The position numbers and the translations under genes were made by a program. A model generated the notes under the pieces. The model was not told the origin of the DNA, made no database searches, and saw nothing but the letters and a program-made list of their open reading frames with translations. Shown piece after piece: positions 1 through 9,042 of a stretch of DNA of 64,000 nt. The DNA is from Ryuthela nishihirai. Its lineage: Eukaryota; Arthropoda; Arachnida; Araneae; Heptathelidae. Where the stretch lies: assembly GCA_038380435.1 (NCBI GenBank), contig JAWZYU010000005.1, positions 39,330,001 to 39,394,000 of the forward strand. The letters are read 5' to 3'. Each line of letters opens with the position of its first letter. The first letter of the stretch is position 1.

Positions 1-330
1 CCCACCCCCTTTGCTCTTTTTCGGTGCGATTGCGTCACTTTGCCATCCTCTCCCACTTTAATTTTTTTCTAGATCCGGGCTTGGTACAGGATAAGACTGC
101 TGCACATTGGACCACGGCTTCGTCCCTCATTAGGGGATGGCGGCCTTTCCAATCCCATCAGTGTCCCCTTTCTCACCGGGGACAGAATGGAATTGCACGC
201 TGGATGGCCTTGATGGGAGACTATCATCTGTCTCCATAGAGCTGTTCCAGTGGGTCCCTCAATCTTCGGGGTCCTTGTGACCTGGCCATTTAACCCATTG
301 TCTTCAAATAAAGTGCTGCTCAGTAGTAAA
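1..330. repeat. Mosaic of repeat D and two opposed SINE-A pieces
   Basis: Bases 1-85 match the pyrimidine-rich repeat D also seen at 13.3-13.7 kb, including its TTTTTTTCTAGATC stretch. About 105-190 is SINE-A in minus orientation (CCACGGCTT, GGCGGCCTTTCCAA). About 190-330 is SINE-A in plus orientation (GCTGGATGGCC through to the end of the element). Orientation flips inside what should be one element, so this is a rearranged remnant rather than one insertion. The open frames here follow SINE sequence and are not genes. Confidence 0.6.
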
Positions 331-518
331 AAAATTGTCATTATCATGTATAATAGTGTATATGATCATAATTTAATATAAATTTCATATGTGAGGGACT
401 CTTGCTTTTCTTTATTCTGGAAGAGGCTATTCACTGACTCTGTTCGTGATAGCATTCTTGATCTACCTGAATGACAAACCAAAAAAACTTTATAACTCTG
501 TGACAAACAGCTGTTTCA
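331..518. other. Unassigned AT-rich spacer
   Basis: No coding frame, tRNA-like sequence or recognised repeat was seen between the SINE-A mosaic and the next SINE-A fragment. Confidence 0.5.
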
Positions 519-600
519 GCAGTGTGGGTTGTTTTACCTCTGAGCGGCAGTTTCTTTGCACACGGTGAGTTAAACGGCCAGGTTAGACATACAAGACAAG
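519..600 (-). mobile_element. SINE-A 3'-end fragment
   Basis: Carries the SINE-A 3' terminal block in reverse: GGTTGTTTTACCTCTGAGCG, then a short block like TTTTGCACAC and TAAANGGCCAGGT. Only about 80 bp remains. It abuts the LINE remnant that follows. Confidence 0.7.
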
Positions 601-1595
601 TTAGTTAACCTAATAAAAGCTCTATTATCTAATAGCACTGCGTAGTGTGGGAGAGTTGGTAAGTCTTGTACCAATTGGTTTAGTCTCTTTTTGTCTCCTT
701 TTCTCTTTAGCTTGGTTATTGATTATGTTATGCAAAATTCACTGCAAGGGAAAGATTTTGGTCTTAAATGGTGTAGAGATTTCAAACTTTCTGATTTAGA
801 TTATGCTGATGATTTAGCCCTTTTGGCAAATGATGTTTATGAGATGAACTCTTTCATTAGAGCTGTTGATGAGACTGTAATAGAGTAGGTTTGGTTATAA
901 ACAGAGAGAAAACTAAAGTGATTAAACTTGGTCAGACAGGCGGTGATTGAGTTAATCTGAATGGTTGCACTCTTGAGCAAGTGTCTGAGTTTAATTATCT
1001 TGGGAGCTATATAACAGATACTGGTGATGGGTGGCATGAGACTAACAGACATATATAGGGATTGCTGCCGGGACTTCTAAAAGTCTATGGAGAATGTAGA
1101 GAAATATGCATATACACCTAAAGACTAAAATTAGACTTATAATTGTTTGGTTTTTCTAGGGATAGTTATGGTAATGAAACTTGGATGCTTTGTAAACAAA
1201 ATAACAGGAAACTAGATGCTTTTGATTATAGATGCTTACACAGTATCTTGGGTATGAGGTGTTCAACCTTGTAAGTAATGATAAGGTTAGGCAAAGGAGT
1301 CAGCAGCCTACTTTAAGCAGTATATTGTGCAGAGAGAGAGATACTTCGTTGTTTGGCCATATGAATATTATATATTATATACAGATTAGTGAATAGGGTT
1401 ACGAACAGTGTTCCCAAAGGCTTCAGAAAGAGGGGGAGACCTAGGATGAGGTGAGCAGACAATGTCAAACAGACCTTGTTAGAATTGATGCGTAGTGGGC
1501 AGATGTAGTTCAGGACAGATATCATTGTAGCACTGTCTGGTTGGACCTCCGTAGCTCATGGCAGCTTGAGGAGGCTGATGACTTAGATTATGTTC
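600..1595 (+). pseudogene. RTE-like LINE remnant, RT palm to C-terminus
   Basis: A broken non-LTR retrotransposon reverse transcriptase. The clearest open part (691-888) starts SPFLFSLVIDYVM and contains the catalytic motif YADDLALLA. Further downstream, out of frame, are a motif like FNYLGSYITDTG, a block like SYGNETW..CKQN..KLDAFD, and a terminal block like GRPRMR.ADNVK. Several in-frame stops and frame changes make it non-functional. The order RT palm, then C-terminal region ending in an ADNV block, matches the copies at 42-43 kb and 60-62.7 kb. The 5' part (endonuclease and RT fingers) is missing. The RTE-like assignment is by motif style; another endonuclease-bearing LINE clade is possible. 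Confidence 0.8.
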
Positions 1596-2390
1596 ATTTG
1601 TTTATTTTCGAAAATGATGTTGATTAGATGAATTCTTTTATTAGTGCTGTTGATAAGACTGGTAATAGAGGAGGTTTGATCATAAGCAGAGAAGAACCTA
1701 AAGTGATGAAAATTGGTCAGCTTGGTTGTACTTCAGTTATTTTGAATGGTTGCCACGAGCAATTGTCTCAGTTTAATTATCTCCGGTGATGTGCGACATG
1801 AGATAAACAGAAGAACTGAGATTTTTCCGGTGCCTTTAATAGTCTATGCAAAGTGTGGAAAAATTGGAGTATACATTTAAAGAGCAAAATTAATTTGTAT
1901 AATATAGTAGTACAATAGTTTGGTTCTTTGTAGAGTTAGTTATGGCATTGAATATTATTTTTAATCAAGATAACAGGAATCTTTGATTCTGGATGCTTAC
2001 GCAGTATCTTCGGAATTAAAGGGTTTCACTATATAAGCAATGGTAATGTTAGACTACGCAGTCTGCAACCACATTTGAGGAGCATATTTTGCAGAGAGAG
2101 AATGCGCTGGTTTGGCCACGTTGCCCGTACGCATAGCGACAGATTAGAGAATAAGATTATGGACGATGTGCCTAAAGGCCAGAGAAAAAGGGGGAGACAT
2201 AGGTTGCGGTGGGCAGACAATGTCAAATAAAACCTTGTTAGAATTGGCTTTCAGTTACCAAATACAGCAGCTCTGCACAGGACAGACGTTTGGAGAACTA
2301 AATTGCGCAGTCTGTTTGGACCTTTTTACTCCAAGGCTGCTTCAAGACTATATATGTAATAACTATAAAGGCGGATCTTTCTGATAACTT
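1596..2390 (+). pseudogene. Second RTE-like LINE remnant, head-to-tail with the first
   Basis: Directly after the 3' end of the preceding copy (GGACCTCCGTAGCTCATGG), the sequence re-enters the LINE at the downstream edge of the RT palm (EMNSFI-like block near 1,620). It then repeats the C-terminal region, including the RERMRWFGHV-like and RWADNV-like blocks near 2,100-2,220. It is shorter and more damaged than the first copy. The arrangement suggests a tandem duplication or two insertions at nearly the same site. Confidence 0.7.
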
Positions 2391-2879
2391 TTGCAATTTA
2401 TGATTTATTTCCTAGTAAATTACTTTTCTTAATGTTGTTATTTTTCTTTTCATGCAAAGTGTGAAGTACTCTGAAAAATGTATCGTATTGAAATTTTAGA
2501 GTGTAAAACGTGTTTTGCAGAAATGACGACAGAGCTAATAGAAGCTAACTTATTAGCAGTATAATGGTAATAACTAGGAGATATCACTGAGAAGACAGAG
2601 ATTCAGATTAAATTTTTAAGTAGTTACATGCATGTTTGTCATTGTCTGATGATTCTACAAATATCAATGTTTTATAATTATCTGAATCAGGATTTAAAGG
2701 ATACTTAGCTACAATTCCTCTCCTCCGTGTTATCCTAAAGAAATTGCGTCACTATGCCATGCAAATCAACTGATAGAGATAAGGCTAAGCTAAATTTAGT
2801 TGCAGTGCTGAAATAGAATCAGAGAAGGACAGAACAACACTAAAGAGTACGAGATTGGCATTTCTTTATCAAATTTAGG
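2391..2879. other. Unassigned AT-rich spacer
   Basis: About 490 bp with no supported gene or repeat. Its right edge carries the A-rich sequence that lies downstream (on the minus strand) of the histone-type stem-loop. Confidence 0.4.
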
Positions 2880-2895
2880 GGCCCTGAAAAGGGCC
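2880..2895 (-). promoter_or_regulatory. Histone-type mRNA 3' stem-loop sequence
   Basis: On the minus strand the 16 bases read GGCCCTTTTCAGGGCC: a six-base-pair stem with a four-base TTTC loop. This matches the metazoan replication-dependent histone 3' stem-loop consensus. A purine-rich stretch (GATAAAGAAATG) follows about 10 nt downstream on the same strand, where a histone downstream element would be expected. No histone coding sequence was found in the 500 bp upstream on that strand. It may be an orphan signal, a histone pseudogene tail, or coincidence. Confidence 0.45.
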
Positions 2896-3001
2896 GTTTT
2901 CTTTTGATGTGGGACGACTAGAACATTAAAACAACTACCATGTCATCTTTCTTTCGTTTCCAGCATGCGGAACACAGCAATCGACGTAAGGTAATGCAGA
3001 A

Positions 3002-3409
3002 TCAACGAAATCTCCCTTGTTTCCTTTGACGTACCTTCTCTCTTATGGCATAAATCCGTCCTGTTTTATAAAAGGCATCAGGATCAAAAGGTACAGTTTC
3101 TGTCTGCCTAAGGATTTCGGGAAAGGTGAAATTGCGGTGGGTCGTGTCGAGTGGCCCCATCCTATGTACCACTGATTTCTTTCCTTGATCAAAGATTATT
3201 TCATCAATTTCTCCTACTTGTTTTTCGATGATGGCACAGTAGAGATTTATTCCGTTGTTTCTCCTACCTTCCTGGATGGCAGAAAGGCAAAGACTCTCCT
3301 CCACTACGTCATAATATCCCTCGGAGATTTGATGACTTTTAGCATCGATTTCCTCTCCCTCCTGGGAGGATCCTTTCTTCATTTCATCTGTATCTAGTGG
3401 TAGTTCCAT
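3002..3409 (-). CDS. Unassigned 135-codon ORF, possible host exon
   Basis: One uninterrupted minus-strand frame of 135 codons starting at an ATG (MELPLDTDEMKKGSS). The protein is acidic in its first third, then contains FPEILRQTETVPFDPDAFY and a basic C-terminus (REKVRQRKQGRFR). There is no transmembrane segment, signal peptide or repeat. Codon composition is less AT-rich than the surroundings, and the frame does not coincide with any repeat family recognised here. Inside the 3' part, AGAAG followed by GTACGTC at about 3,033 would serve as a splice donor, so the true exon may end there. An in-frame stop lies about 35 nt upstream of the ATG. I do not recognise the family. It could be a first exon, a small intronless gene or a chance frame. 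Confidence 0.35.
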   Translation of the reverse strand: MELPLDTDEMKKGSSQEGEEIDAKSHQISEGYYDVVEESLCLSAIQEGRRNNGINLYCAIIEKQVGEIDEIIFDQGKKSVVHRMGPLDTTHRNFTFPEILRQTETVPFDPDAFYKTGRIYAIREKVRQRKQGRFR

Positions 3410-3828
3410 TGTTCTAGTTCTAATATTCTCTCTATCAATTTAATTAACTGTAGTCTTCCTTCTAATAAAGTTCCTTTACTAACTGATTTCTCCAGATTAT
3501 CGTTTCACTAAAAAGCAGATAAATTATATTCCTCTTACGTAAAGATCAGCACAATATCGCTATAACACGCATTCCACTCATAAGCATTCCTTCAGAATCA
3601 TTCTTTAATTAAAGCTATGCTTTCATTTCAACTATGATAGTCTTCATTTGTTACGTTTCACTGAGATTTCGTGACGTCAGATGTAACGAAAGGCACCATT
3701 TTCGTTCTTTCCTTCCGCCATGATTAATGTTGTTTTTACGACTGAATTTTGAACCAAATAAATAATCCAGTGAATTCCTCAAAGACATACTGAGACGTAT
3801 TTTCTTTTCACGACATAAAAAATAATTT
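3410..3828. other. Unassigned spacer
   Basis: No supported feature. The open frame overlapping 3,651-3,944 runs into the SINE-A tRNA head and is not considered a gene. Confidence 0.4.
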
Positions 3829-4234
3829 GGGCGGGGGTGGCTCAGTCGGTAGCGCGCCAGGCTCCTAATCTGCAGTTTCCAGGTTCGAGTCCCAGCTAGG
3901 TCAGCGTTGAGATTTATTTCCGCAAAACTCCCCGCCCTGCCCACAGTCAGTAGGAGACACCGATGGACAAGTCCATCGGTGTCCCCTACTGAGGGTCGCC
4001 GTCCGTCGGATGGGACGTTAAGCCGTGGCTCCGTGTGCTGGTGGGCGATACCCTGTGCACGTTAAAGAACATGCTGGATGGCCTCGACGGGAGGCTACCA
4101 TCTGTCTCCCAACAGTCGTTCCAGTGGGTCCCCTCCCCCAACCTTCTCTGAGCTTTCGGGGTTCTTGCGACCTGGCCATTTAGCCCATGGTGTGCAAAAA
4201 AAGTGCCACTCAGAGGTAAAACAACCCAACAACT
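3829..4234 (+). mobile_element. SINE-A, full length
   Basis: tRNA-derived SINE. The head has a pol III A box (TGGCTCAGTCGG) and B box (GGTTCGAGTCCC). The central body has GACGTTAAGCCGTGG and ACGTTAAAGAACA. The 3' block ends in GGTAAAACAACCCAAC. The anticodon-arm sequence CTCCTAATCTG differs by one base from the CTCGTAATCTG of other copies. That arm resembles elongator tRNA-Met (CTCATAATCTG), so a tRNA-Met ancestor is a reasonable inference. Slightly diverged in the body; no clean target duplication was seen. Confidence 0.85.
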
Positions 4235-4299
4235 CAAAATAATCTGTATATTAAAATTGGTCATTGGGCAGTTTTATCACTGAACTTCACTTTCTCCTT

Positions 4300-4520
4300 C
4301 TTTTGCAGACAATTGGATCAACGGCAGGTCTCAAGGACCCCCAAGCGCTCATCGAAGGTTGGGGAAGACGACCCACTGGACAACTGCTATGATTCAGATA
4401 GAAGCCACCCATCAAGGTGCACAGGATTATAGCTGTCTGTTACACACGGTGCCACAGCTTAACGTTCCATTCGATGGGCGGCTGACTTTTCAAGCCCATC
4501 TGTGTCCCCTTTCTAACCCA
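4300..4520 (-). mobile_element. Diverged SINE-A fragment
   Basis: Reverse-oriented SINE-A body with many substitutions: a block like GAAGGTTGGGGAAG, a block like CACAGCTTAACGTTCCAT, and TTCAAGCCCATC. Both the tRNA head and the terminal block are missing. It is older than the adjacent full-length copy. Confidence 0.6.
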
Positions 4521-4869
4521 GAGCAGAAATAGGGTTTAAAGGAGGTATTAGCAGGGTTTTCCGATGATGACACAGTATGGATATGGTAATGTGGACGCTG
4601 GCCTATTTGGAACCCTGTCCCTATTCTTCTCAGGGGAGGGAGGGGGGTGAGAAAAGCAACTTTTTCATTTTAAGGGATGAGGCAAATACTTTTCATGTTG
4701 TAAAAGTGCTAATAAAATACTACTCTTTCCATTTCACAGTCATGCATTGTTTCCTTTACAATTTTTAAAGCGTGAAAAAGTAGGTAAATGAAAAACGTCT
4801 TCCATTTGAAAACGAGGTTCACCAGAGCAAATATGGATTCTTCTATTTAAAATATATAATTTCGCTTAT
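4521..4869. other. Unassigned spacer
   Basis: A short 63-codon frame at 4,577-4,768 shows no recognisable domain. Nothing else is supported. Confidence 0.35.
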
Positions 4870-5540
4870 TCATAATGTCGTGCCCGCATGCTTGCAATGC
4901 GAGCCCGATGATCTCGTACAGCTTCTGCCTGGCACATCTCTCGGAATGGACTGTCCTATCTGTCCCCCATCCGTCTGTGAAGAAGCCTGTAGGGGCAAAC
5001 CCAGTCACAGAGATAATCGACTCGAAATTTCTTCTCTTTCTCCCCTTTTTACTCCTTCATCCCAACCACATTGATATCCTCCAAGCACTTTCTTATTATG
5101 CACACTGATGACCACCAATGGCCTTTTACCACGAATTCAACTAGACCCCCCTCCCTCCCCAAGAGGGCATTGGCCACCTTGCCAACCATCGACACCAGAC
5201 TTGGTGGCGGGCTTGTTTGTTCTTGTAGTCTTCGAGCCAGTCCAGTAAACGTCATAGTGAGAGTGTGGAGGCCCCTAACAAAAGGACCATGGCCTAGCAA
5301 GGGATAAACTGATTTTGATGTCGTGGAGGTCGCATGCCAAGACTTTTGTGCTGGCCTCGTCCTTTTGAGTAATGAGCATCAAATTGTCAGTGAACAGAAA
5401 TATTGAAAAGAAAGACAACTGAAGGAACTGAACAGAGCGGTTGCCAGAGCTACCGAAAAAATCACCGCCACCCTGGTCAACGGGTGGTTTCGAACGACGA
5501 GTCAGAAAACATTTCACCTACTCCTTATTTTCCTAGTTTG
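4870..5540. other. GC-richer unassigned segment
   Basis: Distinctly less AT-rich than its flanks and open in several overlapping frames on both strands (for example 4,875-5,108 plus and 5,049-5,300 minus). None shows a recognisable domain, and the overlap of frames argues against choosing one. It could be internal sequence of an LTR element whose LTR-like end follows, or single-copy DNA. Confidence 0.3.
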
Positions 5541-5850
5541 CCTCCCAGTGCCCTAAACCTGTAACTTTAAGCTTTGTTCTGTATCTAGCAATGGGACCAG
5601 TGGGGCTCATTATAGCCCATGTTGTATTTGGCCAATGATTGTACCCGGTGGGCAGTCACTGTATGTATATATAGTTTAAAGTGTAAATAAATGTAAATAG
5701 ATGAAATAACTAGGTTTGTGTATTCGGCCTCCTGAGCAAATCCTGACGAGGTAGGGACAGGTACCCTTCTGCAAACGCTCTCACATACATAGGAAACAAC
5801 CCAGACATGACAGACAGAGAAGGAGCCTGTCTACAGGTGTAATTTCGCTG
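5540..5850 (+). mobile_element. Possible Gypsy-type LTR fragment
   Basis: Contains TATATATAG near 5,670, a polyadenylation-type AATAAATG, then CAGACAGAGAAGGAGCCTGT and CTACAGG. The latter block resembles sequence at 28,670-28,710 just upstream of the gag remnant (CAGGCAGAGATGGAGCCTAT), where it is followed by a TTGGCGTCA primer-binding-like motif. The similarity suggests the 3' part of an LTR of a related element. No partner LTR or internal coding region was identified next to it. Confidence 0.3.
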
Positions 5851-5940
5851 GACAAAAGGTTTAAAAAAGAATAAGAATGGATAACTTTTTTTACCATTTG
5901 GATTTATTTATACAAGTATAAACGAGGCACTGCAATGTGA

Positions 5941-6268
5941 CAAAGCACCGAACTTCTGCTATTTCTGCTATTCACCGAACTTCTGCTATTTCTGCTATTC
6001 ACTGAACTTCTGCTATTTCTGCTATTCACCGAACTTCTGCTAGTTACCTAGTTGCAGGGGTCGAGTGCTTTCAACTGCACTCAGCAGTCATCTTCAAGAC
6101 ATCGTATAGTTCCCTGGGAAGCGGATCGTTGGTGATAGATTAAGATAAGCAAAAGTAATACCTTTTTCTTGATGATATTTTCACTGACGAGAGTTCTGCA
6201 ATGGGAGGAAATTCCAGCATGCTTGCAGTGGAGCAAACTCACTAAATAGCAGAAGTTCGGTGCTTTGC
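5941..6268. repeat. Inverted repeat with a 27-bp tandem repeat at one arm
   Basis: The left arm AAAGCACCGAACTTCTGCTA (from about 5,941) and the right arm (about 6,243-6,268) are reverse complements over roughly 25 bp. The left arm is expanded into about 3.5 tandem units of CACCGAACTTCTGCTATTTC plus TGCTATT, 27 bp each. About 270 bp separates the arms. This could be a small foldback or terminal-inverted-repeat element. No clear flanking duplication was seen. Confidence 0.55.
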
Positions 6269-6363
6269 CAGTAGCACTTGAATGTACACCAGACGACAGT
6301 GACGTGACACTTGCGTCGTTAAAGCGGCCGAAATGGTATTTGCTTTCTTGGGCAGTTCAAGGA

Positions 6364-6753
6364 TTTGGGTTGGGTTGTTTTACCTCTGAGCGGCACTTTT
6401 TTGCACACCATGGGCTAAATGGCCTGGTCACATGGACCCCGTAGGCTCAGAGAAGGTTGGGGGAGGGGACTCACTGGAACAGCTGTTGGAAGACAGATGG
6501 TAGCCTCCCGTCAAGGCCATCCAGCGTGTTCTTTAACGTGCACAGGGTATGGCTCTCCTGCACACGGGGCCACGGCTTAACGTCCCATCCGACGGACGGC
6601 GGCCTTTCCAAGCCCATCGTTGTCCCCTACTGACCGTGGGCAGGGCGGGGAATTTTGCAGAGATAAATCTCAACGCTGACCCAGCTGGGACTCGAACCTG
6701 GGAAGTACAGATTACGAGCCTGGCGCGCTACCTACTGAGCCACCCCCGCCCCA
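6364..6753 (-). mobile_element. SINE-A, full length, with target duplication
   Basis: Complete element in reverse, from the (GGGTT)n-type tail to the tRNA head with A box (CTACTGAGCCAC reversed here has one change) and B box. It is flanked by the perfect 11-bp direct repeat CAGTTCAAGGA at 6,353-6,363 and 6,754-6,764. This shows a target-primed insertion. The 95-codon frame at 6,549-6,836 is SINE sequence read through, not a gene. Confidence 0.92.
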
Positions 6754-6792
6754 CAGTTCAAGGAATTTCGGATTTGCTCACCTCTGATCGGA

Positions 6793-7090
6793 CTCTGGTA
6801 CAGTCGCTCAAAAAAGTATCCGAACACTATGGTTGATTACAGAATTCAGAAAAAATATCTGAAGCGTGTACAGCAACTGTACAGGCTCCAGTTACCGTTC
6901 ACAGCAAACTGGAGCGTGTGCAGTTACTGCACACACTCCAGTTTGCTGTGAACGGTAACTGCACACGCTCAATATTTCCGTGAGTGAGCCCACACGATCT
7001 GGTATCAAAATAATATGACCACCTACAGTCGCTCAAAAAAGTATCCGAACACAATGGTTGATTACAAAATTCAGAAAAAATATCTGGCAA
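6793..7090. repeat. Two Tc1/mariner-like terminal repeats flanking a palindrome
   Basis: The ~70-bp sequence starting CAGTCGCTCAAAAAAGTATC occurs twice in direct orientation, near 6,798 and 7,024, each running into ATTCAGAAAAAATATCTG. The terminal sequence is typical in style of Tc1-family inverted repeats. Here the copies are direct rather than inverted, and no transposase lies between. This is probably a duplicated or chimeric terminus. Confidence 0.55.
6889..6961. repeat. 73-bp near-perfect palindrome
   Basis: Two 36-bp arms around a single central T at 6,925. The arms begin CAGTTACCGTTCACAGCAAA and differ from perfect complementarity at one position. It lies between the two direct Tc1-like termini. 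It can extrude as a cruciform or, if transcribed, form one continuous hairpin. Confidence 0.85.
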
Positions 7091-7585
7091 CCTTCGTGTC
7101 ACGTGACTTCGTGTCCCATATGCCGGTCACTAACTTCAGAGGAGCAATGATGGGCAGTTGAAGTGTCGGATTACTCTTCTGCAGTTGGGAGGTGGGGTCG
7201 GCCAGTTGCCCAATAGTGCTGAAGAAAAAAATGTTTTCATGATGAACATTTAAAAGCGACGTCACTGTTAAATGTTTCAGCTTCACTAAATTATTGAAGA
7301 AATATTTTTGTAAATTGAAATTCCCATGAAAAGTTCAGTTATACAAAAAATGGCACTGGAGGTAACAGTGACATAATTTGCTGTAAAAACGTCATTTACT
7401 AAAATAAATTTGAAATAATTAAATTCATTCAATTATTCAATTAACTTTGAAAATGTTAGAATTAGTAGAACAGTAGATTTTCACAACATTAAAAGAATGT
7501 TATGGAAATTGAGAATTAGAAAGATTTGCGAGAGATCTTCAATTTATTTCTAGTGACATTTTTTCCGTAAAAACTTGTTTTCGCA
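7091..7585. other. Unassigned AT-rich segment
   Basis: No supported gene. A pyrimidine-rich stretch followed by TCGCAG near 7,575-7,588 would work as a splice acceptor for the possible coding remnant that starts there. Confidence 0.3.
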
Positions 7586-7680
7586 GTTAAGGAGATTGAG
7601 GATGCTTCATTAAATGCACTAAACTATAAAGAAAATTCTTTGGTGAAAGTTAGTGCCGAAATTTATAACGTAATCGTATA

Positions 7681-8121
7681 CAGGGTGAATCTGAAAACGT
7701 GGGCAAAACTTTACGGGGTGGTAGAACGCGCGATATACGAGCAATATTCGTCATAGAAAGTATGGGCGGAACTCAAACGGCGAACCGCTAGGTGGCGTTG
7801 GAAATGGTATAAAAGGGTCGGTCCTCGCACCCAACGGCATTTCTACCGTGGATTGCCGAGAGGATGGCTGGTTATACTAACCACGAAATGGCGGATATGC
7901 ACTTTGTGTACGGTGCGGCTTTGTGTACGGTCCTGTTAATAAAATGTTTTCTGAAGTATCTCCTCTCCTTCTTGTGTTCATTCTTTAAATGTGACAGTGG
8001 AAAAGTACCTTTTAACTTCTCACCGCTTGCGTTCCGACCATACATTCTATGACGAATATTGCTCGTATAGCTGCGTTCTACCACCCCGTAAAGTTTTGCC
8101 CACTTTTTCAGATTCACCTTG
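7681..8121 (+). mobile_element. 441-bp deletion derivative of a DUF4817-type DNA transposon
   Basis: Terminal inverted repeats of roughly 100 bp begin CAGGGTGAATCTGAAAA on the left and end with its near complement on the right. TATA occurs on both sides (7,677-7,680 and 8,122-8,125), fitting a TA or TATA target duplication. The interior has a TATA box, then an ATG at 7,864 opening MAGYTNHEMADMHFVYGAA. This closely resembles the start of the DUF4817 helix-turn-helix domain found at the N-terminus of arthropod transposon proteins. After about 19 residues the similarity stops and the frame runs into the 3' part of the element. So this copy kept promoter, start codon, the first helix and both ends but lost the rest of the transposase. 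It would need an autonomous relative to move. Confidence 0.75.
7808..7817 (+). promoter_or_regulatory. TATA box of the DUF4817-type element
   Basis: TATAAAAGGG lies 56 bp upstream of the retained transposase start codon at 7,864. Spacing leaves room for a start site near 7,838-7,842 and a short leader. Confidence 0.5.
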
Positions 8122-8442
8122 TATAATTACATAACAACATACAACATAATACATAACATAATGTTCATGTGTGAAAAATGTTTTCATAAACTTCAACAGA
8201 TGTACAAACTTGAAAAATTCCCAACATCGAAAAGCATTTTTTCACAGATTTTAAAAGAAATTGCCTCACAAGTTCAGCTTCCAAACTATCATAATATTAA
8301 GCAAAATCTAATACATCGTTTTATCGTGTTTCGTATTAGAATTTGGACAGTAGAGAGGAAGCGGCATTTAAAAAGGCAGAAACAAAATGAAAAGCCAACC
8401 AAATGTATTGCAATGAGATTGATTATTGCAAAAGTAAATTAA

Positions 8443-9000
8443 TTACCAAAACTGGAAAGGTGGAATTTTTCTCAAGTAATATATATATTTTACATATCAT
8501 AGTGTAATAAGGGAAAAATTGATTTAAAATGTTCTAGTTTTTTATAAGTAGCATAATTTTGATAGATTTTAGAATATGTGAAAATGTTTATGAAGCTTGC
8601 TTATGCCAAAGATTATGCTACAAGTGTCCAACTATTATTTTTGGAACATAATTTTAGTATTAATTTTGTAAAGGCATAAATCATGCTGAAATAAAAATTT
8701 TTATCATATCTTTTCAGGAATTTTTGCTCTTTAATTAAAACTAATATCTGGGACTGAACGTATGAAGGAACAGTTTTTGCTTAAATTTCAAAATTAATGA
8801 ATTGACGGAATTGTAATATAATCAATCAATAAATATTATTGTAAAATACTGAGAAGAGAAAACATTTCCATTATTTTTAAGTAACAAAATCGTATTATAA
8901 AGTTGTTCCGTCGCTATGTATGAGTTGACGAGCTAGAAATCAGTCTGCCACACTAACGGATGCACTCGCAGAGCCCAAACATGGCGCCCATTCACTCTGT
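8443..9000. other. Unassigned AT-rich spacer
   Basis: No gene, tRNA-like sequence or recognised repeat was seen. Confidence 0.4.
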
Positions 9001-9042
9001 TTGCCAACCTCTCCATATATAGGACCACTAACTTTGGTTACC

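Larger units (their letters stand above)
7588..8442 (+). pseudogene. Possible transposase remnant interrupted by a DNA transposon
   Basis: Two coding-looking stretches flank the 441-bp element at 7,681-8,121. The first (about 7,588-7,676, after an acceptor-like TTTTCGCAG) encodes a ~29-residue stretch including KEIEDASLNALNYKENSL. The second (8,126-8,442) includes CEKCFHKLQQ and, nearer its end, NLIHRFIVFRIRIW followed by a lysine/arginine-rich tail. The CxxC block and the late HRFxVFRIR segment recall the C-terminal part of P-element or THAP9-type transposases. That likeness is from memory of style and is weak. Joining the flanks without the insert gives an in-frame stop, so it is dead if it was a gene. 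An unassigned host exon is the alternative. Confidence 0.3.

Noticed and set aside
3840..3905. Functional tRNA-Met or tRNA-Thr gene
   Set aside because: Same reason: it is the head of SINE-A, without a paired acceptor stem or terminator at the tRNA 3' end.
4875..5517. Overlapping ORFs on both strands as genes
   Set aside because: Three or more overlapping frames with no recognisable domain; GC-rich sequence alone opens frames. Listed only as an unassigned segment.
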